Assembly (NCBI GenBank): GCA_004557655.1
Contig: SFGJ01000008.1
Span: 46,401 to 110,400 of the forward strand
Direction: 5' to 3'
From: Clostridiales bacterium
GTDB lineage: Bacteria > Bacillota > Clostridia > Oscillospirales > Oscillospiraceae
DNA length: 64,000 bases
The first letter of the stretch is position 1, and each line of letters opens with the position of its first letter. Shown piece after piece: positions 51,174 to 59,178 of the stretch. Under the pieces are notes generated by a model. That model did not search any database, had not been told where the DNA came from, and was given only the letters and a program-made list of their open reading frames with translations. The position numbers and the translations under genes are program-made.

Positions 51174-51359
51174 TTGAAGAAATACTATGAGGAAGCGAAA
51201 TATAATGCGGCATTTGATCGCTGTGTGGATGTTATGACCCAGTTGCTCCAGAAATACGGGCATCAGGTTTTGGATAAATTAGATCAGGACGCTCCGCAAA
51301 CGGTGGAGAGTTCTAAGGACGATAAGCAAGCGCAGCCTTTAACGGATAAGGCTGCGTAA
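51174..51359 (+). CDS. Small protein downstream of the relaxase
   Basis: 61 residues from a TTG at 51174 preceded by GGAGGGATTGCCTA. Charged and helical (KKYYEEAKYNAAFDRCVDVM, TQLLQKYGHQVLDKLDQDA), no recognised domain. It begins 15 bases after the relaxase stop and is probably co-transcribed with it. Confidence 0.5.
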   Translation: MKKYYEEAKYNAAFDRCVDVMTQLLQKYGHQVLDKLDQDAPQTVESSKDDKQAQPLTDKAA

Positions 51360-51371
51360 AAATTTACAATT

Positions 51372-51422
51372 TACACGTTGCGTATTTGCTGTGGCTATGC
51401 TATAATGATTACGCAACGTGTA
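51372..51422 (+). promoter_or_regulatory. Recombinase-operon promoter flanked by a 13-bp inverted repeat
   Basis: TTGCGT (51378-51383), 17-bp spacer, TATAAT (51401-51406). The promoter is embraced by TACACGTTGCGTA (51372-51384) and its exact complement TACGCAACGTGTA (51410-51422), a near-ideal operator pair. One arm covers the -35 box and the other the expected start site, so binding of a dimer would silence the HTH-recombinase operon. Confidence 0.75.
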
Positions 51423-51447
51423 TTTTTGTTTTTAGGGAGATAGGCAG

Positions 51448-51678
51448 ATGGATTGTAAAAACAGAATTATAAAGTTGCGGGAAAGCACAGGGCTAAACCG
51501 GAAGGACTTTTGCAAGCTCGTCAATATCCCATACCGGACAATGACCGAGTGGGAGCTGGACAACCGCCATGCACCGGATTATGTGCTTAGACTTTTGGAG
51601 TATTATATTCGCAACGAGGGATTGATGGTAAAAGAAATGTACGAAGGAGGTGGCGATTCTGAAAAAGAAACAACTTAA
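51448..51678 (+). CDS. Small XRE-type HTH protein preceding the recombinase
   Basis: 76 residues. The helix-turn-helix is IIKLRESTGLNRKDFCKLVN, IPYRTMTEWELDNRHAPDYV, then LRLLEYYIRNEGL. Its end overlaps the recombinase start by about 29 bases. A protein of this kind beside a serine recombinase could be an excision-direction factor or the repressor that binds the 13-bp inverted repeat at its own promoter; both are inference. Confidence 0.7.
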   Translation: MDCKNRIIKLRESTGLNRKDFCKLVNIPYRTMTEWELDNRHAPDYVLRLLEYYIRNEGLMVKEMYEGGGDSEKETT

Positions 51679-53341
51679 ATGTTATCTATATACGAGAGTG
51701 TCCACCTCCATGCAGGTAGACGGATACAGCTTGGATGCCCAGAGAGACAAGCTACGGAAGTATGCGGCATACGAGGATATGATCGTTGCCGGGGAGTATT
51801 CTGACGAGGGATTTTCCGGCAAGAACATCCAAGGGCGGCAGGAGTTCCAACGGATGCTGAACGACATCCAGGACGGCAAAGACGGCGTTTCCTATGTGCT
51901 TGTCTTTAAGCTCTCCCGATTTGGCAGAAATGCAGCCGATGTTCTGAACTCTTTGCAGCTCATGCAGGATTTTGGTGTCAACCTGATCTGCGTGGAGGAT
52001 GGCATTGACAGCTCCAAGGATGCCGGAAAACTGATGATCTCTGTGCTGTCTGCGGTGGCAGAAATCGAGCGAGAGAATATCCGCACACAGACAATGGCAG
52101 GACGGGAGCAAAAGGCTCGTGAGGGCAAGTGGAACGGCGGTTTCGCTCCCTATGGATATAAACTGGAAAACGGAAATCTTGTCATTGCGGAGGATGAAGT
52201 TGAGGTAATCCGTGTCATTTATGACCGCTACATCCATACCAACGAGGGCGTTGCCGGAGTAGCCAAATATCTGAACCGCAACGGGTTTGTAAAGAAGCTG
52301 CGGCAGAATAACACCATTCCCGGATTTTCAAGGAACTTCGTGCAGGACGTACTGGACAATCCCGTTTATATGGGTAAAATTGCTTATGGCAGACGGAGAA
52401 CCGAAAAGAAACAGGGTACAAGAAATGAGATGCACGTGGTCGAGCAGTCGGAGTTCCCTGTTTATGATGGGCAGCACGAAGCTATTATTTCCCAAGAAGA
52501 TTGGTATCTGGCACAGGAGAAGCGCAAGATCAATTCCTTTAAGCGGGAAAAGGTCAACAATCCAGATCACGCCCATATCCTGTCCGGTATCTTGAAATGC
52601 CCATGCTGCGGCAAGAGTATGTACGGCAATATCGCCAAGGCACACAGCAAGGACAAGAAAACACGGTATTATTACTGCTGCAAAAATACAGTTACGCCGA
52701 CAGGACATGAGTGCAGCTTCCGGCTCAATATCGAGCAGACGGAGATCAATAAATTTGTGGCGAAGGTCATTTCCGCTATGGTCAACAATCCCCGATTTGT
52801 AGAAGCAATTCAAGCGAAAATCGGAACGGCGGTTGATACAGAGGACATGGAAAAGCAGATTGCCGTCCTGCAAGGGCAGCTAAAGCAAGCCTTTGGCACG
52901 AAAAGCCGTTTGGAGCGCCAGATGGATACCTTGGACATCAATGATGCCCACTATGACAGAAAAATTTTGGACTTGCAGCGACGCTATGATGAGCAGTATG
53001 ATACCATAGAGGAAATCGAGGTTCAGATTGGCGAATTGCAAAGTCAGATACGCAGCATCCAGCAGGAGAAAATCTCCGGTGACAACATTTATCGGCTCTT
53101 ACTGGCATTTGATGAAGTCTACCATTCCGCAACAGAAGCGGAACAGAAAGAGTTTATGAAAGCCTTTATCGAGCGAATTGAGATGTTCCCGGAAAAGAGG
53201 AAAGACGGTAGCTGGATAAGGAAGATTGTGTTCAACTTCCCTGTGCCTGTTGATGGCGAGGAAGTAAAAGAACTTCCCTTGGAAACTGAAACAACAGTCG
53301 AAACGGTTGTGTTGCTGTCAAAAATGAACACAATCAGGTAA
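51650..53341 (+). CDS. Large serine recombinase of the rlmD element
   Basis: 563 residues if the GTG at 51650 is used. That GTG overlaps the SD AAGGAGG, so a rarer start at ATT 51656 or CTG 51659 is possible. The resolvase domain has YTRVSTSMQVDGYSLDAQ (nucleophile Ser about residue 18), YSDEGFSGKN and FKLSRFGRNAADVL. Then come the recombinase domain, the zinc ribbon LKCPCCGKSMYG with the HEC ligand, and a coiled coil. It integrates and excises the element. The C-terminus TVETVVLLSKMNTIR copies the end of RlmD, so the last codons and stop probably belong to the displaced rlmD end. Confidence 0.9.
   Translation: MAILKKKQLKCYLYTRVSTSMQVDGYSLDAQRDKLRKYAAYEDMIVAGEYSDEGFSGKNIQGRQEFQRMLNDIQDGKDGVSYVLVFKLSRFGRNAADVLNSLQLMQDFGVNLICVEDGIDSSKDAGKLMISVLSAVAEIERENIRTQTMAGREQKAREGKWNGGFAPYGYKLENGNLVIAEDEVEVIRVIYDRYIHTNEGVAGVAKYLNRNGFVKKLRQNNTIPGFSRNFVQDVLDNPVYMGKIAYGRRRTEKKQGTRNEMHVVEQSEFPVYDGQHEAIISQEDWYLAQEKRKINSFKREKVNNPDHAHILSGILKCPCCGKSMYGNIAKAHSKDKKTRYYYCCKNTVTPTGHECSFRLNIEQTEINKFVAKVISAMVNNPRFVEAIQAKIGTAVDTEDMEKQIAVLQGQLKQAFGTKSRLERQMDTLDINDAHYDRKILDLQRRYDEQYDTIEEIEVQIGELQSQIRSIQQEKISGDNIYRLLLAFDEVYHSATEAEQKEFMKAFIERIEMFPEKRKDGSWIRKIVFNFPVPVDGEEVKELPLETETTVETVVLLSKMNTIR
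53297..53323 (+). repeat. Right attachment site (attR) at the recombinase 3' end
   Basis: Encodes VETVVLLSK within the recombinase and matches the rlmD site at 41213-41238 at 21 of 26 bases, including ACGGTTGT. Sequence to the right (MNTIR codons, TAA) is likely the original 3' end of rlmD. Confidence 0.65.
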
Positions 53342-53342
53342 T

Positions 53343-53370
53343 AAAGCCTATTGAAATCAAAGGCTTTTCC
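53343..53370 (+). terminator. Terminator downstream of the recombinase
   Basis: A 7-bp stem AAAGCCT / AGGCTTT (53343-53349 and 53361-53367) with an 11-base loop and TTTT at the end. If the rlmD-end reading is right, this is the original terminator of rlmD. Between here and 53590 I see no gene. Confidence 0.55.
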
Positions 53371-53590
53371 GGGTCATATCGTTAAACGGTAAGTATAGAC
53401 CCGAAGAAGCCTTCTTTTTTGTCCATGCTATCCTCTATGTAAGAACATATCCATCATCGTAGCTTGACGCCAGGGAATGGAAAACAAGAAAATGAACACT
53501 AAAGAGGGTGCTTTTTTGAGATAAATATTGCACTTTCCTCCAAATGGTTTAGAGTTATTATTGGTGTTTTGCAAATCTGCGATTAACATA

Positions 53591-53635
53591 TTGACAAATC
53601 TCAATTTGTTGCATATACTGTGTACATATCGAAAT
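53591..53635 (+). promoter_or_regulatory. ArsR-operon promoter and operator-like site
   Basis: TTGACA (53591-53596), 17-bp spacer, TATACT (53614-53619). Eight bases further on, TATCGAAAT (53627-53635) is found again in inverted orientation (ATTTCGATA, 54016-54024) before the permease gene, suggesting that the ArsR protein binds both places. Confidence 0.7.
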
Positions 53636-53657
53636 TATTGAATGTGAGGTGAGAGAA

Positions 53658-53981
53658 GTGGTATCTGCATATTGGGAAACCGCCAGAGTATTCAAAGCTT
53701 TTTGTGATGAAAATCGTCTGCAAATCCTGAAGATGCTGCGAAGCGGAGAAAAATGTGCTTGCAAGCTTTTAGAAGAATTGCAGATCAGCCAATCCACTCT
53801 GTCCCATCATATGAAGATACTGTGTGATGCCGGTATTGTGCAGGGACGCAAAGAAGGAAAATGGGTGCACTATTCCCTGGACCCGTCAGGTGTAGAACGT
53901 GCAAAAGAACTGCTCAATGAGCAGGTGACATTAACGGTTTCCCATGCGCAAAACGAATGCTGCTGTCCCGGGGATAAATGA
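53658..53981 (+). CDS. ArsR/SmtB-family metal(loid)-responsive repressor
   Basis: About 107 residues from the GTG at 53658 (GAGGTGA six bases upstream); a GTG at 53649 is the alternative. The winged helix is FCDENRLQILKMLRSGEKCA, CKLLEELQISQSTLSHHMKI, GIVQGRKEGKWVHYSL. A Cys-x-Cys pair (CAC) sits in the recognition-helix region as in arsenic-sensing ArsR, and the tail ends in CCCPGD, giving further thiol ligands. It should release the operator when arsenite or another thiophilic ion binds. A permease and a Cys-rich redox protein follow. Confidence 0.85.
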   Translation: MVSAYWETARVFKAFCDENRLQILKMLRSGEKCACKLLEELQISQSTLSHHMKILCDAGIVQGRKEGKWVHYSLDPSGVERAKELLNEQVTLTVSHAQNECCCPGDK

Positions 53982-54024
53982 GCCATCTGAGACGATGGCT
54001 TTTATTTCGGATTATATTTCGATA
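53981..54024 (+). terminator. Partial terminator and inverted operator copy between arsR and the permease
   Basis: A 7-bp stem AGCCATC / GATGGCT (53981-53987 and 53994-54000) followed by TTTATTTC, beginning on the last base of the arsR stop. ATTTCGATA (54016-54024), the inverted copy of the upstream operator-like site, follows. Together they suggest attenuation and separate control of the permease. Confidence 0.55.
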
Positions 54025-54059
54025 TTTTTGAATTTATTAATTTGAAAGGGGGCTTAGCT

Positions 54060-55076
54060 ATGGAAGTCTTGCGTTCCGTCTGGCTCTTCATCCAGGATCA
54101 GGTGCTTGGAATGCAGTGGCTGAACACCGTTATCAACGGCGGCCTGTCTGCTTTGGGACTGGACACATCATCCCGCTGGGGTGGCAGCATCCGTTTTTTC
54201 ATGTATGATGTCATAAAAATCACAGTACTGCTCTGCGTTCTGATCTTTGTGATTTCATACATCCAGAGTTTTTTTCCTCCTGAGCGGAGCAAACGAATTT
54301 TAGGGCGATGCAGAGGTATTTGGGCAAATATAATCGCCGCTCTTCTGGGGACGGTGACACCTTTTTGTTCCTGTTCGTCCATTCCGTTGTTTATCGGTTT
54401 TACAAGTGCCGGTTTGCCCCTGGGTGTGACATTTTCTTTCTTGATTTCCTCTCCTATGGTGGATTTGGGAAGCCTTGTTCTGCTCATGAGTATTTTCGGC
54501 CCAAAGGTTGCAGTTGTGTATGTGGTCGTTGGTTTAATGATCGCTGTTGCAGGTGGTACTATTATTGAAAAACTGCACATGGAAAACTATGTGGAAGAGT
54601 TTATTCGAAATACGACAAGCAGCATAGACATTGAATCCCCTGACCTGACAGTAAAAGACCGGCTGATTTATGCAAAAGAGCGGGTAGCCGAAACCTTTAA
54701 GAAGGTATGCCCTTACATTCTGATTGGTGTCGGTATCGGCGCTGTGATTCACAACTGGATCCCGGAAACCTGGATTGAAAGCATTCTCGGCCGAAACAAT
54801 CCTCTGGGTGTTGTATTGGCTGTTCTTGTGGGTATTCCCATGTATGCGGATATTTTCGGAACAATTCCCATTGCGGAGGCACTGCTTGCAAAAGGCGCAC
54901 TGCTTGGAACGGTCCTTAGTTTTATGATGGCTGTTACCACTTTGAGTCTCCCCTCTATGATTATGCTGCGCAAGGCGGTGAAGCGCAAGCTGCTGGGTAT
55001 TTTTGTCGCAATTTGTACGATTGGAATTATTATTGTAGGTTATTTCTTCAATGCAATTCAATTTTTACTTGTATAA
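54060..55076 (+). CDS. ArsP-type permease (PF03773 family)
   Basis: 338 residues from the ATG at 54060. About eight membrane helices in two halves. The family motif GTVTPFCSCSSIPLFIGFTS (two cysteines in the membrane) is present, with ISSPMVDLGSLVLL and the second-half VLVGIPMYADIFGTIPIAEA. Members include ArsP, an exporter of trivalent organoarsenicals, and permeases linked to other soft metals. Context with an ArsR-type repressor and a Cys-rich redox protein supports metal or arsenical efflux. Which toxicant is exported cannot be decided. Confidence 0.82.
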   Translation: MEVLRSVWLFIQDQVLGMQWLNTVINGGLSALGLDTSSRWGGSIRFFMYDVIKITVLLCVLIFVISYIQSFFPPERSKRILGRCRGIWANIIAALLGTVTPFCSCSSIPLFIGFTSAGLPLGVTFSFLISSPMVDLGSLVLLMSIFGPKVAVVYVVVGLMIAVAGGTIIEKLHMENYVEEFIRNTTSSIDIESPDLTVKDRLIYAKERVAETFKKVCPYILIGVGIGAVIHNWIPETWIESILGRNNPLGVVLAVLVGIPMYADIFGTIPIAEALLAKGALLGTVLSFMMAVTTLSLPSMIMLRKAVKRKLLGIFVAICTIGIIIVGYFFNAIQFLLV

Positions 55077-55242
55077 TGCTGCCCGAACTTCAATTGGGCT
55101 TGTCCAGAAACCCTCCCCCAACGAAACATACTGCACAGCCGTAAAAATCGGAAAGCTTCCGATGGGTATGGCAGTCCCGCTCATTGTCCTTCATATGTTT
55201 TGGATTACATTTAAAAAAAATCAATTTTAGGAGGATACAATT

Positions 55243-55653
55243 ATGGCGCTGTTTGGTTTTGGAAAAAAGAAAGAGGAAGAAAAGAAAACTCCCCCCTGCT
55301 GTTGCGGCAGCTCTGAGAGTAAGGCCGAAGAAGGCACCGGCTGCTGCAGTTTGCCCGATTCTGTTGCGGAATCATCTTCCTGCTGCTGCGGAGAACCCGT
55401 AGACGGTATCTGCTGCATCAAAGTTTTGGGGGCCGGCTGCAAATCCTGTCATGAGCAGTATGAGAACGCCAAGGCCGCTGTCAAAGCAAGGGGCCTGTCT
55501 GTAGAAGTGGAGTATGTCACCGAAATGGAGAAGGTCATGGCTTACGGCGTAATGTCCATGCCTGCCATTGTGGTCAATGAAAAAGTGGTTTCCATGGGCA
55601 AGGTTCTGAAAGCAGCCGATGTGGAGAATCTTCTGCAAAAGCTGGGATATTGA
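55243..55653 (+). CDS. Thioredoxin-like redox-active disulfide protein with Cys-rich N-terminus
   Basis: 136 residues after AGGAGG. Residues 57-136 match the small glutaredoxin-like family (TM0996/MTH895 type): IKVLGAGCKSCHEQYENAKA with the CxxC pair, GVMSMPAIVVNEKVVSMGKV, and ADVENLLQKLG. Residues 1-56 are an added lysine-rich and cysteine-rich tail with clusters CCC, CC, CCC and CC, ten cysteines in all. Such proteins regularly accompany PF03773 permeases. The tail could hand thiophilic ions to the permease; this is inference. Confidence 0.8.
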   Translation: MALFGFGKKKEEEKKTPPCCCGSSESKAEEGTGCCSLPDSVAESSSCCCGEPVDGICCIKVLGAGCKSCHEQYENAKAAVKARGLSVEVEYVTEMEKVMAYGVMSMPAIVVNEKVVSMGKVLKAADVENLLQKLGY

Positions 55654-55773
55654 TATACGCAAGGCAGTCCCTCTCTGCCTTCACGATTTCTGCCGCAGCC
55701 AGATAGCAGAAGAGTCCGGAAAAAACGCTGCAGGAATGTAAACCAACCTAACGATTCCCACCGCAGAAAAGAA

Positions 55774-55802
55774 TTGACTTTTCCACCAAAAAATGCTATT
55801 AT
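55774..55802 (+). promoter_or_regulatory. Promoter of the O-antigen-ligase-like gene
   Basis: TTGACT (55774-55779), 17-bp spacer, TATTAT (55797-55802), 61 bases before the start codon. Confidence 0.65.
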
Positions 55803-55863
55803 TAAATGTATTTCACCTCTTATTTAAACGAAAAGCTGCGGAAAGCGAGATTACTTTTCTGAT

Positions 55864-57237
55864 ATGTCGAATTCTTTTGTCGGTTCATTTTGGGACCGGG
55901 TCACATATAAAACCGAACAGTTCTGGAATGGGCGGCTCTACTTCCCCGTAATGCTGGCTGCCGCTGCCGTATCCATGCTCTCGGGCAATGTGGTGCCATC
56001 CACGGTGCTTCTGGCCGTGCTGTGCGGATGGATGCTGGTATTCTGCCGGGATATTCTGGCAGCGGCACTGCCGTTCCTGCTGATCTTCCTGCTGTCCACC
56101 CTGCAATATACCTCCCTGTCTGTGTTCCTGCCCTGTGCGCCGCTGGCGGTGCTCCCCATCGGTGGACTGCTGGTGCATCTTTTCCATTGGAAAAAGCCCG
56201 TTGTGGCCGGCAAAAGCGCCGTCGGTCTGGCAGCGGTGGCCGCTGCCACGGTGCTGGGCGGCGTGGGAGCCATTTCCGCCGGAGAGTATTTCGCGCCTCT
56301 GTCGCTGTACTATATTCTGGGCCTTGGCCCCGGCCTGCTGGTGACCTATCTGCTGCTGCGCTCGGAATTGGAGATGCCTCACAGCTACGACCTTATGGAT
56401 CGGCTGATGCAGATGCTCTACACCATTGGTCTTGCCATGGTGCTGGCCATAGCATGCTTTTATGCGGAAAACTGGGCCGCGTTTGCGGACAACTGGGAGA
56501 TCCCTTGTATCCCTTATCGGAATTTTGCGGCCACCATTCTTGTGTCCACCCTGCCGGCTGTATTCTCTCTGGTGCGCCGCAGCCGGTGGTATCTGGCGGC
56601 GGTACTGCTGTGGGGCGCCGCGCTGTTTTTCTCCGGCAGCCGTACGGCTCTGCTGTTCGGCGCAGTGATGATGCTGTTGGGCATGCTCTATTTGCTCCGC
56701 CGGAGAGTACTGCCGTTCTGGGCCTTTTTTGCCGCTCTGGCCACGGCAGCCGTGGCGGCTCTGCTGCTGGGCCATCAGATCCAGGAGATTTTTCTGGGAG
56801 GCAGGGGCGAGCCGGATGTCTTCATCGGCCCTCACGAGCCCCGCTGGGCTCTTCTGGCACGAAGCTGGGACGATTTTCGGCAGCATCCGCTGTTCGGCAT
56901 CGGTCTGGGCAGCCAAAAAAACACGGACCTCTTTAAGGGCATTCCGGGAAGCATGGTGTTTTACCATAACGCCCCGGCCCAGATCCTGGGCAGTATGGGT
57001 CTGGCCGGTGTGGCGGCCTACGGCCTCCTGCTGGCAAACCGTATCCGCCTGCTGCTGCGGGGCGGTGAGGCCTGCATCCTGGTCGGTATGTATTATACCG
57101 GGATGCTGCTGGTGTCTATGACCAATCCGGGGCTGTTCTGTCCCCTGCCCAACGCAGCGCTGACAGTGCTGGTTTTTTCCGTGCTGGAAAAGTGCGTAGG
57201 AGACCCCGCCTGTCCTCCGGGAAAGGCAAAGCTGTAA
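55864..57237 (+). CDS. O-antigen ligase/polymerase-like membrane protein (Wzy_C type)
   Basis: 457 residues with about 11-12 membrane helices and a larger loop at roughly 310-350. The Wzy_C pattern FSGSRTALLFGAVMMLLGML near residue 265, then HEPRWALLARSWDDFRQHPL, FGIGLGSQKN and HNAPAQILGSMGLAGVAAYG are typical of O-antigen ligases and related glycan polymerases. In a Gram-positive it would join surface polysaccharide or teichoic-type polymers. No other glycan genes are adjacent. GC content returns to the level of the core chromosome. Confidence 0.8.
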   Translation: MSNSFVGSFWDRVTYKTEQFWNGRLYFPVMLAAAAVSMLSGNVVPSTVLLAVLCGWMLVFCRDILAAALPFLLIFLLSTLQYTSLSVFLPCAPLAVLPIGGLLVHLFHWKKPVVAGKSAVGLAAVAAATVLGGVGAISAGEYFAPLSLYYILGLGPGLLVTYLLLRSELEMPHSYDLMDRLMQMLYTIGLAMVLAIACFYAENWAAFADNWEIPCIPYRNFAATILVSTLPAVFSLVRRSRWYLAAVLLWGAALFFSGSRTALLFGAVMMLLGMLYLLRRRVLPFWAFFAALATAAVAALLLGHQIQEIFLGGRGEPDVFIGPHEPRWALLARSWDDFRQHPLFGIGLGSQKNTDLFKGIPGSMVFYHNAPAQILGSMGLAGVAAYGLLLANRIRLLLRGGEACILVGMYYTGMLLVSMTNPGLFCPLPNAALTVLVFSVLEKCVGDPACPPGKAKL

Positions 57238-57243
57238 CACAGG

Positions 57244-57270
57244 AAAGCATCCCACGGGGGATGCTTTTTT
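57244..57270 (+). terminator. Terminator of the O-antigen-ligase-like gene
   Basis: A 10-bp stem AAAGCATCCC / GGGATGCTTT with a 4-base loop (57254-57257) and TTT following. Confidence 0.85.
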
Positions 57271-57304
57271 CACCTGTTTCATATTGCAAAGGAATTGATT
57301 TAAG

Positions 57305-58186
57305 ATGAGAAAGATCAGCCCCCGCATCAAGGGCATACTGTGCATACTGTTTGCCGCCTTCGGCTTTTCCATGATGTCGGTTTTCATCCGGCTGGCCGGC
57401 GACATTCCCACAATGGAGAAGGCCTTCTTCCGCAATTTTGTGGCATTGATCCTGGTGAGCATACTGCTTTTCATAAACCGGGTTCCCTTGAAGCCGGAAA
57501 AGGGCAGTTGGCCGTTTCTGACAGGGCGGGCAGTATTCGGCACCATTGCCCTGCTGCTGAACTTTTACGCCATTGACCATCTGGTTCTGGCGGATGCCAA
57601 TATGCTCAATAAGCTCTCGCCCTTTTTCGCCATTATTTTTTCGATTTTTCTGCTGCGGGAACGGCCCACGGCCGTGCAGATCGCCGGCGTGCTGACGGCG
57701 CTTTTAGGCAGCGTACTGATCATCAAGCCCGGCTTCGAGGGCGCGACCTTTTTCCCGTCCCTGGCAGGCTTTCTCAGCGGCGCAGGAGCGGGTCTTGCGT
57801 ATACCTTCGTGCGCAAACTGGGGCAGAGAGGAGAAAACAGCCTGCGGATTGTGTTCTATTTTTCCCTGTTTTCCACGGTGATGACCCTGCCTTTTTTCCT
57901 CCTCAGCCCTGTGCGGCTGACAGGACATCAGTTCCTTATGCTGCTGCTCACCGGATGCAGCGCCTGCATCGGTCAGTTCGGCATTACCAGAGCATATCTG
58001 CTCGCTCCGGCTAAGGAAATAAGCGTTTATGACTATTCCCAGATCCTGTTTGCCGCGGGACTGGGACACATATTCTTCCGGCAGATTCCGGATGTGTGGA
58101 GCGTGGTGGGTTATGTGCTCATCTGCGGCGCAGGCATCGGAATGTTTCTGTACCATCGGCGCATGGACCGAAGGCGGATACAGTGA
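57305..58186 (+). CDS. EamA/DMT-family transporter
   Basis: 293 residues with ten membrane helices in two EamA repeats. The first repeat has GILCILFAAFGFSMMSVFIR, FFRNFVALILVSILLFINRV and NMLNKLSPFFAIIFSIFLLR; the second ends with VYDYSQILFAAGLGHIFF. Members export amino acids, nucleosides or other small metabolites; the substrate is unknown. A single gene with no neighbours of related function. Confidence 0.88.
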   Translation: MRKISPRIKGILCILFAAFGFSMMSVFIRLAGDIPTMEKAFFRNFVALILVSILLFINRVPLKPEKGSWPFLTGRAVFGTIALLLNFYAIDHLVLADANMLNKLSPFFAIIFSIFLLRERPTAVQIAGVLTALLGSVLIIKPGFEGATFFPSLAGFLSGAGAGLAYTFVRKLGQRGENSLRIVFYFSLFSTVMTLPFFLLSPVRLTGHQFLMLLLTGCSACIGQFGITRAYLLAPAKEISVYDYSQILFAAGLGHIFFRQIPDVWSVVGYVLICGAGIGMFLYHRRMDRRRIQ

Positions 58187-58504
58187 ATACCACCGAGCAC
58201 ATCTGCCGCGGCTAAATCCCTTCTGCTTCCGGAGTCCTGCAGCGGTTTTGTCCCCGGTGGGGATGCGCGGTATGATTCCCCGGGAAATATACACCATCCC
58301 CGTGGCGAAGCCGGATACGGATGGGGTTCTCCCCGCCCGGCGCATCTGCGGGCTTCCAGAGAGCTCTCTTGTAAGCGGTTTTCCATTGCCGCCGAAAGAA
58401 TGTCCCATTCTCTCGAAGGATTGCGGAAAGAGCGATTGCGCCTGTTGCTTTCCTCACATCTGTCCTGTATACTGGTTCCAACAAACAGAAAGGGGGATCG
58501 GCTC
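58187..58504 (+). promoter_or_regulatory. Gap with the promoter of the broken acyltransferase gene
   Basis: 318 bp with no gene I can support. Near its right end TTGCTT (58445-58450), a 17-bp spacer and TATACT (58468-58473) form a good promoter, followed by AAAGGGGGA before the ATG at 58505. The rest shows nothing recognisable. Confidence 0.5.
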
Positions 58505-58978
58505 ATGCGCCCCGATGGTACCCGAGTAAAAGATCTGCCGCCCCTGGTGGCGGCCATTCCATACATCATGCCAAAGCGGTACGATGCCCAGAACACTGTA
58601 ACATAAAAATTGACGAGGAAGTCATTAAGGATTTCATCCGTTCTCAGCGGCGGCAGGGTGTGCGGCTCAACCACATGAGCGTGATCATCTCCGCCTACTA
58701 CAAGGCTGTTCATCACCAATCTGGCCTCTATCAAGACCAGTTATATCCACCACCACTGCTACGAGTTTGGCACCACCAGCGTGTTCGTATGTATAGGCAA
58801 GCCCGTGCCCAACTACATGGCCGGGAATCTGAGCCGGAAGATGATGCCTCTAGACATTGTCATGGATGAGCGGATCTGCACCGGCTACGAGTATGCCGCA
58901 TTCTGCAACGATTTTCGCCGCATTGTCCGCAGACCGGAAGTGCTGATGCAGAGTTTCAACGCCCCGGAGAAAGAATAA
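58505..58978 (+). pseudogene. 2-oxo acid dehydrogenase acyltransferase-like gene, frameshifted and internally deleted
   Basis: Three fragments in different frames line up with one E2-type catalytic-domain protein. The first is MRPDGTRVKDLPPLVAAIPY and IMPKRYDAQ. The second is IKIDEEVIKDFIRSQRRQGV and RLNHMSVIISAYYKAV. The third is FITNLASIKTSYIHHHCYEF and DIVMDERICTGYEYAAF. Frames change near 58600 and near 58710. The stretch between SAYYKAV and FITNLAS is far shorter than in full relatives, so about 70-90 codons are gone. Its promoter and SD remain good. Stand-alone proteins of this type are chloramphenicol acetyltransferase-like with unknown substrates. Confidence 0.7.
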
Positions 58979-58990
58979 ACCATCAGGCGA

Positions 58991-59035
58991 TAAAAAGGCT
59001 GTCCCAAATGCCCGGTGTTCTTAAGGACAGTAGTT
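58991..59035 (+). repeat. Left inverted repeat of the iron island
   Basis: Matches the complement of 63880-63928 through AAAAAGGCTGTCCCA and GGTG-TTCTTAAGGACAG with a few gaps and mismatches. Each end is also partly self-complementary (CTGTCC with GGACAG), so it might partly be a transcription terminator shape. Confidence 0.6.
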
Positions 59036-59068
59036 CAAGAGCACGGGCATTGGCGAGGAAAAGCGAAC

Positions 59069-59105
59069 ACCGAGATTAGCAGAAATGCTTTTCTCGGTAT
59101 TTTTT
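59069..59105 (+). terminator. Orphan terminator near the left end of the iron island
   Basis: ACCGAGA (59069-59075) pairs with TCTCGGT (59092-59098) and is followed by ATTTTTTTC. No complete plus-strand gene precedes it; it may belong to a deleted gene. Confidence 0.55.
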
Positions 59106-59178
59106 TCTTTTTATTGAAATCCGCACATTCGATTTATCAATCGCTATCGCTTACAATAAAAGCACAAGGAGGCGATAG

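Larger units (their letters stand above)
41213..53323 (+). mobile_element. 12-kb mobilizable serine-recombinase element integrated in rlmD
   Basis: The segment runs from the att-like site inside rlmD to the matching site in the 3' end of the recombinase gene. It is clearly AT-richer than the flanking chromosome. It encodes a large serine recombinase, an XRE-type protein, a MobV relaxase with a candidate oriT, a CHC2 protein and D5-type helicase, a sigma-like protein, a DUF6076-type protein and a BlaI/BlaR1-like pair. There are no type IV secretion genes, so it would be mobilized by a helper. No terminal inverted repeats are expected for this recombinase class. No antibiotic resistance gene was recognised. 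Confidence 0.8.

Noticed and set aside
55885..57546. 553-codon open frame antisense to the O-antigen-ligase-like gene
   Set aside because: Gln/Arg/His-rich reversed codons, no SD, crosses a terminator.
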